A DNA stretch of 64,000 bases, from the NCBI RefSeq assembly GCF_023715685.1, contig NZ_JAMBOQ010000002.1:248001-312000 (forward strand), written 5' to 3'. Of this stretch, positions 16,512-27,716 are shown in pieces; position 1 is the first letter of the stretch; the number at the start of each line of letters is the position of its first letter. Origin of the DNA: Priestia aryabhattai. Its GTDB lineage: Bacteria; Bacillota; Bacilli; Bacillales; Bacillaceae_H. The translations under genes and the position numbers were made by a program. The notes under the pieces are model-generated. The model was not told the origin of the DNA and made no database searches. It saw only the letters and a program-made list of their open reading frames with translations.

Positions 16512-17151
16512 AGTTCATTAAGCCATTTTGAAACGCATAGCTTGTCAGCTGTACGCGATTTTCTAAATGAAGCTTGCTTAAAATATTTTTCAAATGGCTT
16601 TTTACCGTGTGTTCAGAAATGAATAACTGCGCAGAGATATCGCGGTTTGACAGTCCTTTAGCCACTAATTGAAGTACTTCAAGCTCTCGTGCAGAAAGGG
16701 GAGTGTCGGGTTTTGTAATCGATGTTTCCTGCGGAAACTCTTTTAAAATTTGAAACGCAATTTCTTTTGACATAGGAACTTCATCTAAAGCGAACGCACG
16801 CAAATAGTCGTACCATACTTCAGACTGCAGGTTTTTTAATAAATAACCCTGTGCGCCTTTTTTCAGCGCATCAAATAAATCCGTAATATCGTCTGAAACG
16901 GTGATGACAACAATTTTAACGTATGGAAACTGAAGCTTAATTTGTTTGGTTGCTTCTAATCCATTCATCACAGGCATTCCAATGTCCATTAGCACAATAT
17001 CAGGCATTAATTTTTTGGTCAGTTCAATTGCTTCTTGCCCGTTGGTTCCTTCGCCAACAATAATAAAATCTTCATATTCTTCTAAAATATCGCGAATGCC
17101 TTCTCTCGCGTGAGCGTGATCATCTACAATCAAAATACGAAACGGCTGCAT
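16510..17151 (-). CDS. NarL/LuxR-family response regulator
   Basis: 213 residues. Receiver domain with Asp10-Asp11 (IVDDHAHAREGI), phosphoacceptor Asp in VLMDIGMPVMNG and KIVVITVSDD. C-terminal LuxR-type HTH has LSARELEVLQLVAKGLSNRD and ISEHTVKSHLKNIL. The start lies one base from the kinase stop codon, so the two are one operon. LuxR-type regulators bind short palindromes, and the ATCACTCT-TG-AGAGTGAT sites at its own promoter and the PepSY promoter are candidate targets. Confidence 0.85.
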   Translation of the reverse strand: MQPFRILIVDDHAHAREGIRDILEEYEDFIIVGEGTNGQEAIELTKKLMPDIVLMDIGMPVMNGLEATKQIKLQFPYVKIVVITVSDDITDLFDALKKGAQGYLLKNLQSEVWYDYLRAFALDEVPMSKEIAFQILKEFPQETSITKPDTPLSARELEVLQLVAKGLSNRDISAQLFISEHTVKSHLKNILSKLHLENRVQLTSYAFQNGLMN

Positions 17152-17994
17152 TTACGTAACCTCCTTTTTAATACTAACAGTCGTTTGGTTCTGTTTTCGC
17201 TGAATAGAAAAGTCCCAGTTCATATCCTTTGCACGATCTTTCATAATTTGTAAACCAAGCCCGGACTTGAGAGATTCGGAAGTAAAACCTATACCGAAAT
17301 CTGTAATTTCACAAATCCATCCGCTGGCAGTTTCACTGGCTGTAACCCAGATTTTATTCGTTTTTGCATGTTTAATTACGTTCATAGCCGCTTCTTTCAC
17401 ACAAGCAAACAGCTCATTTTTTTCTTTTCTCGACAGCGTTGTTTCTGAAAGTCTCCAATCTAAATTTACATCTAGTAAATGAGTATGTGTTAAATCATCT
17501 ACGTATTGATGAATGCTTTCTGTCCAGCTTTCTGAAGAGTCAGAAGGAGAGTGCTTTAAATTTGTAATGGCTTGGCGCGTATCGTCATGGACATGCTGCA
17601 GGGTTTGTTTCATTCGGATAAAATCAGGATGCTGCTCTAATTTGTTTTTTCTTCCGAATTTATTCATTTTGACAGATAGGAGAAACAGCGACTGCGCAAT
17701 GCCGTCATGCAGTTCTCGCGCTAATTTTTCACGCTCAATAAGCGCTGCTTTCTTTTCTTTTTCTTGCCTTAGTTCTTCTTGTATTTTTTCTAAAATAGAA
17801 AATAAATAGCGGACAAAGACAAGCGTTACAAAAAAGACAAGCAGCGGAGAAAGCATATTTCCCATGTCCATTGAAATATATAGAAGCAAAAAAGCGTGGC
17901 GAACATACTCCCAAAGCGCGATGGTCAGAGTCGGAAGAAGTAAAATCAGCCATTTAATTTGTCTATATTTCACGGTATCCCTTCTTTCGTCCAT
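17152..17994 (-). CDS. NarL-partner sensor histidine kinase (HisKA_3)
   Basis: 280 residues. Two or three hydrophobic segments (about 13-35 and 45-68) with almost no extracytoplasmic loop, then a coiled region. HisKA_3 follows with ARELHDGIAQSLFLLSVKMN (His about 95) and an HATPase with KEAAMNVIKHAKTN and GLGLQIMKDR. The small input domain suggests intramembrane sensing, as in LiaS or DesK, possibly with a partner membrane protein. A palindrome lies 57 nt upstream of its start. Confidence 0.83.
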   Translation of the reverse strand: MDERRDTVKYRQIKWLILLLPTLTIALWEYVRHAFLLLYISMDMGNMLSPLLVFFVTLVFVRYLFSILEKIQEELRQEKEKKAALIEREKLARELHDGIAQSLFLLSVKMNKFGRKNKLEQHPDFIRMKQTLQHVHDDTRQAITNLKHSPSDSSESWTESIHQYVDDLTHTHLLDVNLDWRLSETTLSRKEKNELFACVKEAAMNVIKHAKTNKIWVTASETASGWICEITDFGIGFTSESLKSGLGLQIMKDRAKDMNWDFSIQRKQNQTTVSIKKEVT

Positions 17995-18050
17995 AAAATG
18001 TGTCTATATTTTATCATTTGAGCAGAAAATTGCTAGAGGAAAGAAGAGAA

Positions 18051-18091
18051 ATCACTCTTGAGAGTGATTAGTACCACTCTCAATTGAACGG
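18051..18091 (-). promoter_or_regulatory. Palindromic operator upstream of the NarL-type kinase
   Basis: ATCACTCT-TG-AGAGTGAT at 18051-18068 is a perfect 8-2-8 inverted repeat. A related sequence ACCACTCTCAATTGA follows at 18073-18087. It matches the site before the PepSY operon, consistent with autoregulation by the LuxR-type regulator. Confidence 0.65.
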
Positions 18092-18196
18092 ATAAAAGTA
18101 ATGGAAGAAGGTCTTATTTGCAATATCATACAAGAAAAATTTTCGAGTGAAGGGTATGGTTAAAAAGCTTAGTATAGAACAAGGAGGGAGCGATTG

Positions 18197-18307
18197 ATGG
18201 CAAAAGAAATTCGAACAGCGCACGTTGATGCTGATTTACATATTGAAGCTTACCGCTTTAAAGGAATTATGCAAAAGTTTCCCGCAAGCTGTCAAGCCTT
18301 CATCTAA
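18197..18307 (+). pseudogene. N-terminal remnant of an AraC-type regulator
   Basis: Behind AAGGAGGGAGCGATTG an ORF reads MAKEIRTAHVDADLHIEAYR then FKGIMQKFPASC and stops after 36 residues. The first 28 residues resemble the start of AraC regulators with a cupin-like sensor, then homology breaks off. The sequence passes directly into LysE coding sequence in another frame, so an internal deletion is likely. Confidence 0.55.
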
Positions 18308-18311
18308 TCCC

Positions 18312-18602
18312 TGCTATAAAGAATCATACATACAGGGAGCTCTTAGCAATTTTCTTAATCCTAAAACAGTATTAGTTTATATTACGTTTATGCCTCAATT
18401 TATCAGCTTGGATTTTCATACGAATCAACAGCTGCTTATGCTTGGTTTTATTCTTACTCTCATAGCGGTAGGGTGGTTTTTACTTTTAGTGTATGTAATA
18501 GATCACGTGAAAAAGTGGCTGAAAAAACCGGCATTTCAAAAAGTTTTTCAGAAATGCAGCGGATTGCTGCTGATTGGTTTTGGGATAAAGACAATAGTGT
18601 AA
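18312..18602 (+). pseudogene. C-terminal remnant of a LysE/RhtB family exporter
   Basis: About 95 residues beginning KESYIQGALSNFLNPKTVLV and continuing with FMPQFI, the conserved middle of LysE transporters, then two membrane segments to the natural C-terminus. The first half of the roughly 205-residue family is missing. Together with the AraC fragment this is the scar of a deletion that joined the two genes. AraC-LysE neighbours are common in bacilli. Confidence 0.75.
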
Positions 18603-18617
18603 TAGTAGTTATTAAGC

Positions 18618-18951
18618 AAAAAAGAGACTGGGACAAAAGTATTTTAGTTGAAGGAAGATCCGAACGATGAATCGAGATTCTTGATGGAGAATCCAACTCG
18701 TTCGGATTTTTTCATGGTGATGATGTATGTAGTGGGTAGTGGCTTCTAGCTGTTGATTGGAGAGCAAGGCGAAGACTCCTGCGGGAAAAGCGGAATAGGT
18801 GAGACCCCGCAGGAGCGTAAGCGACGAGGAGGCTCATCGGCCGCCCGCGGAAAGCGTAGTCTTGCACGGAAATCAACAGCGGTGTAACAAGCAATCCATA
18901 CTAGATCATTTATCCAATTTGTTCGTCTTTAGATTGGATTGATTTAGTTAG
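18618..18951 (+). repeat. Dispersed structured repeat, copy 1
   Basis: About 330 bp. It starts with GAGACTGGGACAAAAGT, contains a long hairpin ATCCGAACGA/TCGTTCGGAT with T-run, then a 132-bp core at 18749-18880, and ends near TTTGTTCGTCTTTAGATTG. The core begins GCTGTTGATT and ends with its complement AATCAACAGC. Inside are nested stems such as CTCCTGCGGG/CCCGCAGGAG and AGACT/AGTCT. The core differs from copy 2 at 4 of 132 positions by eye. No coding capacity. Confidence 0.85.
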
Positions 18952-18974
18952 ATCGCAATCTCTTTTTTTAACGT

Positions 18975-19337
18975 TTAAAAACATGTAAACGAAACAATTT
19001 GTCGTGTATCCACGCCAAAAATGGTCCAAAAACGTCCGTTCCATCTAAATCCTGCAACCGATCGCGGGCCTACAAAAATAGGAAAATACCAGAAGCTAGA
19101 GCCGTTTCTAAGCCATATGAACGTATCGCGGAATAGACATAGAGAAATTGCTCCTGGGTCAACAGCAAATGGAGTTGCCGTTTGTTGAGCTGGAATAAAT
19201 GCTGGTGGAGGAGAAGTTGGGGCTTGTTGCGGGTTAGGTGTAGGTAAACCACCTGGTGGTCTAGGTGGACCGGGCGGGAGTAGAGGTCCAGGAAATCTTG
19301 CTGGGTAAGAATAAAAATCCATGTAATTAATGTCCAT
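18975..19337 (-). CDS. Proline-rich small protein, candidate spore-surface protein
   Basis: 120 residues. MDINYMDFYSYPARFPGPLL is followed by a Pro/Gly-rich stretch to about residue 55. An aromatic C-terminal half includes FRDTFIWLRNGSSFWYFP and FVGPRSVAGFRWNGRFW. TAGAGGTGATTAAAAA precedes the ATG. It is divergent from cotJABC, which suggests a spore-coat or surface role, but this is inference from context and composition. The catalytic function, if any, is unknown. Confidence 0.6.
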   Translation of the reverse strand: MDINYMDFYSYPARFPGPLLPPGPPRPPGGLPTPNPQQAPTSPPPAFIPAQQTATPFAVDPGAISLCLFRDTFIWLRNGSSFWYFPIFVGPRSVAGFRWNGRFWTIFGVDTRQIVSFTCF

Positions 19338-19538
19338 TTTTTAATCACCTCTATTTTTTATCACTATTTTATAAAGTATGAGAAAGCTGCCTAAAGGGAT
19401 TGGGCAAATATAACGTTTTTTATACAGGCCTTTTTGACGAGGAGAAGTTTCGTTCCTAAGTCTGAAATAAATTCCTTCATGAACTCAGTAAAAGATGAAT
19501 AGGATAAAGTAGATTGTGTTTTTAGAGGGGGACCTTTC

Positions 19539-19787
19539 ATGGATAACAATCCAAAAAAGACGTTTACACCGGTTAAAGTATATCAACCTTTCCATAGTAT
19601 CTATGATCCTTGCCGACCAATAGGAGTTAAATATTATTCTACACCGCCTCAATTATACATGGGATTTCAGCCGCCTAATATGCAGCAGTTTTCGCCTAAA
19701 GAAGCGTTAATAAAGGGAACGCTGTGGCCGGCTTTTTGGGACTACTATGAAAATCCATACAAAGATAAGAAGAGGGATGAAGAATGA
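19539..19787 (+). CDS. cotJA: Spore coat protein CotJA
   Basis: 82 residues, family length. FTPVKVYQPFHSIYDPCRPI and GVKYYSTPPQLYMGFQPPN match CotJA. The ATG follows AGAGGGGGACCTTTC. CotJA is needed for CotJC assembly into the inner coat, according to B. subtilis work. It overlaps cotJB by 4 nt, forming a three-gene operon. The roughly 200 bp upstream should hold a mother-cell (sigma-E) promoter, but no convincing hexamers were identified. Confidence 0.9.
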   Translation: MDNNPKKTFTPVKVYQPFHSIYDPCRPIGVKYYSTPPQLYMGFQPPNMQQFSPKEALIKGTLWPAFWDYYENPYKDKKRDEE

Positions 19788-20044
19788 AAAAACTACCTCC
19801 AGAGTACTATCAGGATTTAGAAGAAATACAGGCAATTGATTTTGCGCTAGTAGAATTAACGCTGTATTTAGATACTCATTCAGATGACCAGCAGGCTATG
19901 CAGCAGTTTAATGAATACGCGCAGCAGGCTATGCAGTTAAAAAGAAACTTCGAGACAAAGTACGGGCCGCTTCAGCAGTACGGAAACAGTTATACCGACG
20001 GGAAATGGAGCTGGGGAACAAGCCCTTGGCCATGGCAAATATAA
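19784..20044 (+). CDS. cotJB: Spore coat protein CotJB
   Basis: 86 residues. LPPEYYQDLEEIQAIDFALV and LYLDTHSDDQQAMQQFNEYA fit CotJB, and the tail is Trp-rich (WSWGTSPWPW). Translation is coupled to cotJA by a 4-nt overlap, and cotJC starts 21 nt downstream. It is a small structural component of the spore coat. Confidence 0.9.
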   Translation: MKKLPPEYYQDLEEIQAIDFALVELTLYLDTHSDDQQAMQQFNEYAQQAMQLKRNFETKYGPLQQYGNSYTDGKWSWGTSPWPWQI

Positions 20045-20065
20045 GCAGATAAAGGCGGGAACTAT

Positions 20066-20635
20066 ATGTGGGTGTATGAGAAAAAGTTGCAGTATCCAGT
20101 TAAAGTGAGTACGTGTAATCCAACGCTTGCCAAATATTTAATGGAACAGTACGGAGGAGCTGACGGAGAGCTTGCAGCAGCGTTGCGTTATTTGAATCAG
20201 CGCTATACGATTCCGGATAAAGTTGTTGGATTACTAAACGATATTGGTACAGAAGAGTTTGCTCATCTTGAAATGATTGCTACGATGATTTATAAGCTAA
20301 CAAAAGATGCAACGCCGGAGCAGCTGAAGGCAGCTGGATTAGCAGAGCACTATGTGAACCATGATAGTGCACTTTATTACAATAACGCTGCTGGCGTTCC
20401 GTTTACAGCTACTTATATACAGGCAAAAGGAGATCCGATTGCAGATCTTTATGAAGACATAGCTGCAGAAGAAAAAGCAAGAGCTACATATCAATGGTTA
20501 ATTGATATATCAGATGATCCTGATCTGAACGACAGCTTAAGATTTTTACGAGAAAGAGAGATTGTTCACTCACAGCGGTTCCGTGAGGCGGTTGAGATTT
20601 TAAAAGATGACAGAGACAGGAAGAAAATCTTTTAA
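20066..20635 (+). CDS. cotJC: Spore coat Mn-catalase-like protein CotJC
   Basis: 189 residues. Ferritin-like four-helix protein with both E..ExxH sets: GELAAALRYL with TEEFAHLEMI, and AEEKARATYQ with EIVHSQRF. The N-terminus MWVYEKKLQYPVKVSTCNPT matches CotJC. It probably detoxifies peroxide in the spore coat. A terminator follows at once. Confidence 0.92.
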   Translation: MWVYEKKLQYPVKVSTCNPTLAKYLMEQYGGADGELAAALRYLNQRYTIPDKVVGLLNDIGTEEFAHLEMIATMIYKLTKDATPEQLKAAGLAEHYVNHDSALYYNNAAGVPFTATYIQAKGDPIADLYEDIAAEEKARATYQWLIDISDDPDLNDSLRFLREREIVHSQRFREAVEILKDDRDRKKIF

Positions 20636-20646
20636 CTAGCAAGAGG

Positions 20647-20688
20647 AACATCCCCCTTAGTAAATGAAAGGCGGGATGTTTTTTATTT
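20647..20688 (+). terminator. Terminator after cotJC
   Basis: AACATCCC pairs with GGGATGTT over a 17-nt loop, with T-run. Confidence 0.75.
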
Positions 20689-20700
20689 TGGCTACGTTGA

Positions 20701-21069
20701 TTATACGCTAGAACTGCAGTGTCCAGAAACAACCTTTAATGTTCCTTCAACATTTTTCCAAACTCGTGTATAGCAGTATTCTCCTCCAATGGCTTCACCG
20801 GTTGCCAGCGACCCATTTAACGCTACTTTTGTAACTGTAACGGCAAGGTCTTGAAACAGTTTAATTTCTTGTTCTAAAACTTCGATGCCCTCTATATCAA
20901 GACTTTTTGAACGATGAGCATTTATATCTTCCTCTTTTGACAACCATTGCCCAAGGTGATTCACAAAAATAAGCTCATCTGAAAGCAATTCTTCTAACAG
21001 CTCTACGTTACTAGAAAGCATGGCTGAACGAAGCATTTCTTCATATTCTATAACTCTTGCTTGATTCAT
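20701..21069 (-). CDS. DUF4440/SnoaL-like protein
   Basis: 122 residues. NTF2-like fold pattern: YEEMLRSAMLSSNVELLEEL, SDELIFVNHLGQWLSKEED and a C-terminal YCYTRVWKNVEGTLKVVSGH. It has no signal peptide. Enzyme or binding function cannot be told from the sequence. AAGGAGGACAAAAG precedes the ATG on the minus strand. Confidence 0.75.
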   Translation of the reverse strand: MNQARVIEYEEMLRSAMLSSNVELLEELLSDELIFVNHLGQWLSKEEDINAHRSKSLDIEGIEVLEQEIKLFQDLAVTVTKVALNGSLATGEAIGGEYCYTRVWKNVEGTLKVVSGHCSSSV

Positions 21070-21331
21070 CTTTTGTCCTCCTTTACGCCTTATGTAACAC
21101 TTTTCTATTTCCGCTTTACTTTTTCTTTAAACTTAAAGCTAAATATCAAATTGTTAATTTATGATAATAGAGGGGATAAGTGGACTAATTTTCTGTAAGC
21201 ACAAAAGATTCTGAAAGACTCTGTTAATTACCTTTAAATGGTATAAATTTAGAGTGAAAGAACCTTTTCTTTCCACTTTTTTAGTTATCTTTTTACTATT
21301 AAGAGACAGTTTTTTATACTTGTAATTGTAG

Positions 21332-21351
21332 CGGAATGAACGTTCATTCCG
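21332..21351 (+). promoter_or_regulatory. Bm3R1 operator
   Basis: CGGAATGAACGTTCATTCCG is a perfect 20-bp palindrome 21 nt before bm3R1. It matches the operator described for Bm3R1 in P. megaterium, where repression of bm3R1-CYP102A1 is lifted by fatty acids and barbiturates. Confidence 0.92.
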
Positions 21352-21372
21352 TTTTCGAAAAGAGGTGATAAA

Positions 21373-21951
21373 GTGGAATCTACTCCAACAAAACAAAAAG
21401 CGATTTTTTCTGCTTCGCTTCTGCTGTTTGCAGAAAGAGGATTTGATGCAACAACGATGCCAATGATTGCAGAAAATGCCAAAGTAGGAGCAGGAACAAT
21501 TTATCGCTACTTTAAAAATAAAGAAAGCCTTGTAAATGAATTATTTCAACAGCATGTAAATGAGTTTTTACAGTGCATTGAAAGCGGTCTGGCAAACGAA
21601 AGAGACGGATATCGAGATGGATTTCATCATATCTTTGAAGGGATGGTGACATTCACTAAAAATCATCCTCGCGCTCTTGGTTTTATCAAAACTCATAGCC
21701 AAGGAGCTTTTTTAACTGAAAAGAGCCGCTTAGCTTACCAAAAGCTAGTGGAATTTGTTTGCACGTTCTTTAGAGAAGGACAAAAGCAAGGCATTATTAG
21801 AAACCTTCCTGAAAATGCGCTAATTGCTATTTTATTTGGAAGTTTTATGGAAGTATACGAAATGATTGAAAATGACTATTTATCTTTAACTGAGGAACTT
21901 CTTGCCGGTGTAGAAGAGAGTCTGTGGGCAGCACTTAGCAGACAATCATGA
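21373..21951 (+). CDS. bm3R1: TetR-family repressor Bm3R1
   Basis: 192 residues with a GTG start after AAGAGGTGATAAA. The N-terminal HTH ([35 protein letters not shown]) and the ligand domain ([20 protein letters not shown]) match the published repressor as recalled. It binds the palindrome just upstream and controls itself and the P450 gene 23 nt downstream. Long-chain fatty acids release it from DNA. Confidence 0.95.
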   Translation: MESTPTKQKAIFSASLLLFAERGFDATTMPMIAENAKVGAGTIYRYFKNKESLVNELFQQHVNEFLQCIESGLANERDGYRDGFHHIFEGMVTFTKNHPRALGFIKTHSQGAFLTEKSRLAYQKLVEFVCTFFREGQKQGIIRNLPENALIAILFGSFMEVYEMIENDYLSLTEELLAGVEESLWAALSRQS

Positions 21952-21965
21952 AACTTAACAAGTGA

Positions 21966-25127
<3,162 letters not shown>

Positions 25128-25130
25128 ATT

Positions 25131-25447
25131 AAAAAGAGGCTAGGACAAAAGTAGTTTAGTTGGTTGAAGAAAGATCCGAGCGATGAATCGTTCGGATTTT
25201 TTATAGTTAGGGTGAAGATGCATTTATTCTATTTAGTGGCTTCTAGCTGTTGATTGGAGGGCAAGGCGAAGACTCCTGCGGGAAAAGCGGAACAGATGAG
25301 ACCCCGCAGGAGCGTAAGCGACGAGGAGGCTCATCGGCCGCCCGCGGAAAGCGAAGTCTTGCACGGAAATCAACAGCGGTGTCACAAGCCATTCATATGA
25401 GCTCCTTTATTCCATTTGTTCGTCTTTAGATTGAATTGATTTCGTTA
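25131..25447 (+). repeat. Dispersed structured repeat, copy 2
   Basis: Same orientation and order as copy 1. GAGGCTAGGACAAAAGT is followed by the hairpin at 25174-25197, the 132-bp core at 25246-25377 bounded by GCTGTTGATT and AATCAACAGC, and an end in TTTGTTCGTCTTTAGATTG. It begins 4 nt after the P450 stop codon and overlaps the stop of the WYL regulator by 3 nt. Non-coding and strongly structured. Confidence 0.85.
25174..25202 (+). terminator. Terminator of the P450 operon, inside repeat copy 2
   Basis: ATCCGAGCGA pairs with TCGTTCGGAT over TGAA with one G.T pair, followed by six T residues. The repeat thus supplies the terminator. Confidence 0.75.
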
Positions 25448-26395
25448 TGTCTTAACCTCTTTTTTATAGCGCCTTAGCGTTTCTTCTGCGTGATAGCAGA
25501 GCTTTTCAATTAGTTCCATAGGTTCTTCAATAAGAGCATGAGCACCTAGGGTATAGAAGAAAGAAGCCATGTAGTTTAGTTCATTTCCATCAGTTATCGT
25601 ATCAATATAGCCACCGCCATCATGCGTTATCCTCACATGATTTTCAAGCCACGGAACTCCTTTACACTGACGAACGCCTTCGTGCGTCAAGGTTACTTTT
25701 AACGAAATAGGCTGTGTATTTACGGGTTCTGTTTCAAGCCATTTCTTTAACGTAAGAGACATATTTTCGTCTTTTTCTAAAATTTTTAACGAGTGAATAC
25801 GATCCGCTCGAAACAATAACACTTTTTGTTTATCGTAGGAATAAGCGGGGCAGTACCACAAACCGTTATGAGCATAAATGCCAAGAGGCTTGACTTGTTT
25901 TCTTGTTTGACCCGTCTTTGAATCATAAAGAAATTCAATATATTTTCCTGCAAGGCTCGCTTCTAACAGCTCTTTTAAATAAGGGGTGTCTAGATTTCTT
26001 TCAGGATTCCAAAACGCAATATAAGCACTCATTTTATCTACTTTCTTCTTTGTTTCTTCAGACAAGTATACATAAAATTTTTGAAGAGCCGCATGAATTT
26101 CTGCATCAAATGGAAGGTCATGATAATACTGCAGGGCTTGATAAGCAAAAAAGATAGAAATGGCTTCTTCTTCCGTAAATAAAATAGGAGGGAGAATACG
26201 ATTTTTTAACACTTTGTATCCGCCACTCCGTCCTTTTTCACCGTACAGAGGCAGCCCTAATTCACTTAAGTCCAGCAAATAGCGCTGAACGGTCCGCACG
26301 GAAAGACCAAATTCCTCTGCTAGTTCTTTTGCCGTAAACGTTCTTTTTGTATTAATAAACATGAGCATATCAACCAGTCGTCTAGACTTAGCCAT
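25445..26395 (-). CDS. YafY-type HTH-WYL transcriptional regulator
   Basis: 316 residues. N-terminal HTH_11 (FTAKELAEEFGLSVRTVQRY), then a WYL domain (about 140-225) with IEFLYDSKTGQTRKQVKPLG and WYCPAYSYDKQKVLLFRADR, and a WCX-like C-terminus. Such regulators respond to small ligands or nucleic acids and often control a divergent gene. A palindrome at 26419-26437 lies between it and the DHFR-like gene. AAAAGGTGAAAATAA precedes the ATG. Confidence 0.85.
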   Translation of the reverse strand: MAKSRRLVDMLMFINTKRTFTAKELAEEFGLSVRTVQRYLLDLSELGLPLYGEKGRSGGYKVLKNRILPPILFTEEEAISIFFAYQALQYYHDLPFDAEIHAALQKFYVYLSEETKKKVDKMSAYIAFWNPERNLDTPYLKELLEASLAGKYIEFLYDSKTGQTRKQVKPLGIYAHNGLWYCPAYSYDKQKVLLFRADRIHSLKILEKDENMSLTLKKWLETEPVNTQPISLKVTLTHEGVRQCKGVPWLENHVRITHDGGGYIDTITDGNELNYMASFFYTLGAHALIEEPMELIEKLCYHAEETLRRYKKEVKT

Positions 26396-26418
26396 TTATT
26401 TTCACCTTTTTCTTTTAA

Positions 26419-26437
26419 TATGACAAAAAGTGTCGTA
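26419..26437. promoter_or_regulatory. Candidate operator of the WYL regulator
   Basis: TATGACA-N5-TGTCGTA is a near-perfect inverted repeat in the 90-bp divergent intergenic region. TGACA half-sites are common for YafY/YobV-type regulators. Inference from symmetry and position. Confidence 0.55.
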
Positions 26438-26485
26438 TTAAGATGATATCATACAGAAACAGTAAAATTGAAAGGAGAAAAAGTA

Positions 26486-27004
26486 ATGAAGAAAAAAATC
26501 GTCGTATATATTGCCGCAAGCTTAGATGGGTATATTGCAAGAGAAAACGGAGAGAGTGACTGGCTAGAAAGCGTAGAAGGAGAGGGAGACAACGGCTATG
26601 AAGCGTTTTATCAAACGTGTGATGCGGTCGTTATGGGAAAGGCTACGTACGACCACGTGCTGAAGCTCACATCAGATTTTCCTTATCACGATAAAAAGTG
26701 CTACGTGTTTAGCCGCTCTGCTCAAGGAAAAAATCAATATGTAGAGTTTGTAAACGAAAGCGTGACGTCATTTCTCAACAACGTCAACCAAGACAATAAA
26801 AAAATATGGCTAGTAGGAGGCGCTGATATTCTCGCTGATTTCTTAAAAGCAGAGAGGGTGGATGAATTTATCATATCGGTCATTCCCGTTTTGCTTGGGG
26901 CTGGTATTCCGCTATTTAAACAAGGGATTCCAGAAATGAACTTGAAGCTAACTCATATGAAGCAGTACGGGCAAATTGCTCAGCTGTATTATGAAAAAGG
27001 ATAA
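26486..27004 (+). CDS. Dihydrofolate-reductase-fold protein (RibD C-terminal family, YwjB/YyaP-like)
   Basis: 172 residues from the ATG at 26486, 7-8 nt after AAAGGAG. KIVVYIAASLDGYIARENGE, DAVVMGKATYDHVL and IWLVGGADILADFL are typical of the RibD_C/DHFR superfamily, including a GG nucleotide loop. It probably uses NADPH on an unknown substrate. The upstream in-frame ATG at 26468 overlaps the ribosome-binding site. It is divergent from the WYL regulator, its likely controller. Confidence 0.85.
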   Translation: MKKKIVVYIAASLDGYIARENGESDWLESVEGEGDNGYEAFYQTCDAVVMGKATYDHVLKLTSDFPYHDKKCYVFSRSAQGKNQYVEFVNESVTSFLNNVNQDNKKIWLVGGADILADFLKAERVDEFIISVIPVLLGAGIPLFKQGIPEMNLKLTHMKQYGQIAQLYYEKG

Positions 27005-27135
27005 GCTCTTTATAATAGAGACTCTTTCTGTAATGTCAGTGTGTGAATCATGTATTTAACATCCAGCCATTGTTATTTTAGGGACAGTGACATCAAGACA
27101 GTCTTTTTTTCATAGTATATTTTTGGGGTGAAAAA

Positions 27136-27576
27136 ATGCCAAGAGTAAATTATCGAGATTCAGACGTTGCTTTAATGGCAAGGATGATGAGAGCAGAAGC
27201 TGAAGGCGAAGGAAAACAAGGGATGCTGTATGTTGGAAATGTCATTGTAAATCGTCTTAAAGCAAACTGTTTAGATTTCAAAAATTTAAGATCAGTTCCG
27301 CAAGTTATTTATCAAGTGCAGGGAGGCAACTATTCGTTTGAAGCTGTTCAAAAAGGAAACGTATTTTATCAAAGAGCAAGAGGTGTTGAAAAAAGGTTAG
27401 CCAAAAAGAATTTGGATTATTGGAGAGAGCACCCGGGGAAATATGCCTTGTGGTACTTTAATCCATCCGCTCCATGCCCTCCAAGCTGGTACGGTCAACC
27501 GGCTTCTGGTCAATACAAAAATCACTGTTACTATGAGCCAAAACCCGGAACATGCGCTAGCGTTTATAACGGGTAG
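27136..27576 (+). CDS. cwlJ: CwlJ-type spore cortex-lytic hydrolase (Hydrolase_2)
   Basis: 146 residues. DSDVALMARMMRAEAEGEGK holds the conserved catalytic Glu of the SleB/CwlJ domain, then GNVIVNRLKANCLDF, VPQVIYQVQGGNYSF and ALWYFNPSAPCPPSWYGQPA. No signal peptide, as for CwlJ, which is assembled in the coat and degrades cortex peptidoglycan on germination. B. subtilis cwlJ is followed by gerQ, but no gerQ is found here, so this may be a second CwlJ copy. GGGGTG precedes the ATG. Confidence 0.88.
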   Translation: MPRVNYRDSDVALMARMMRAEAEGEGKQGMLYVGNVIVNRLKANCLDFKNLRSVPQVIYQVQGGNYSFEAVQKGNVFYQRARGVEKRLAKKNLDYWREHPGKYALWYFNPSAPCPPSWYGQPASGQYKNHCYYEPKPGTCASVYNG

Positions 27577-27670
27577 ATAGCCTAGGAGATATGCTGCATT
27601 CTGAAGGTCTGGCCTCAAATCAAACCCTTTAGCTGTAGGTAATAAGGTAGTCGTTCTTCATATAATAAGA

Positions 27671-27703
27671 GAAAGCCCTCTTTTAATAAAGGGGGCTTTT
27701 GTT
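27671..27703. terminator. Terminator between cwlJ and the convergent lipoprotein gene
   Basis: AAAGCCCTC pairs with GGGGGCTTT over a short loop, followed by T residues. Confidence 0.8.
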
Positions 27704-27716
27704 AGTTGGGCATTCA

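Noticed and set aside
18051..18091. Transposon inverted repeat
   Set aside because: The same palindrome recurs only at the PepSY promoter and no transposase is nearby, so an operator is more likely.
18721..18894. Reading frames through the structured repeat
   Set aside because: They run through inverted-repeat sequence, lack ribosome-binding sites and are not consistent between the two copies.
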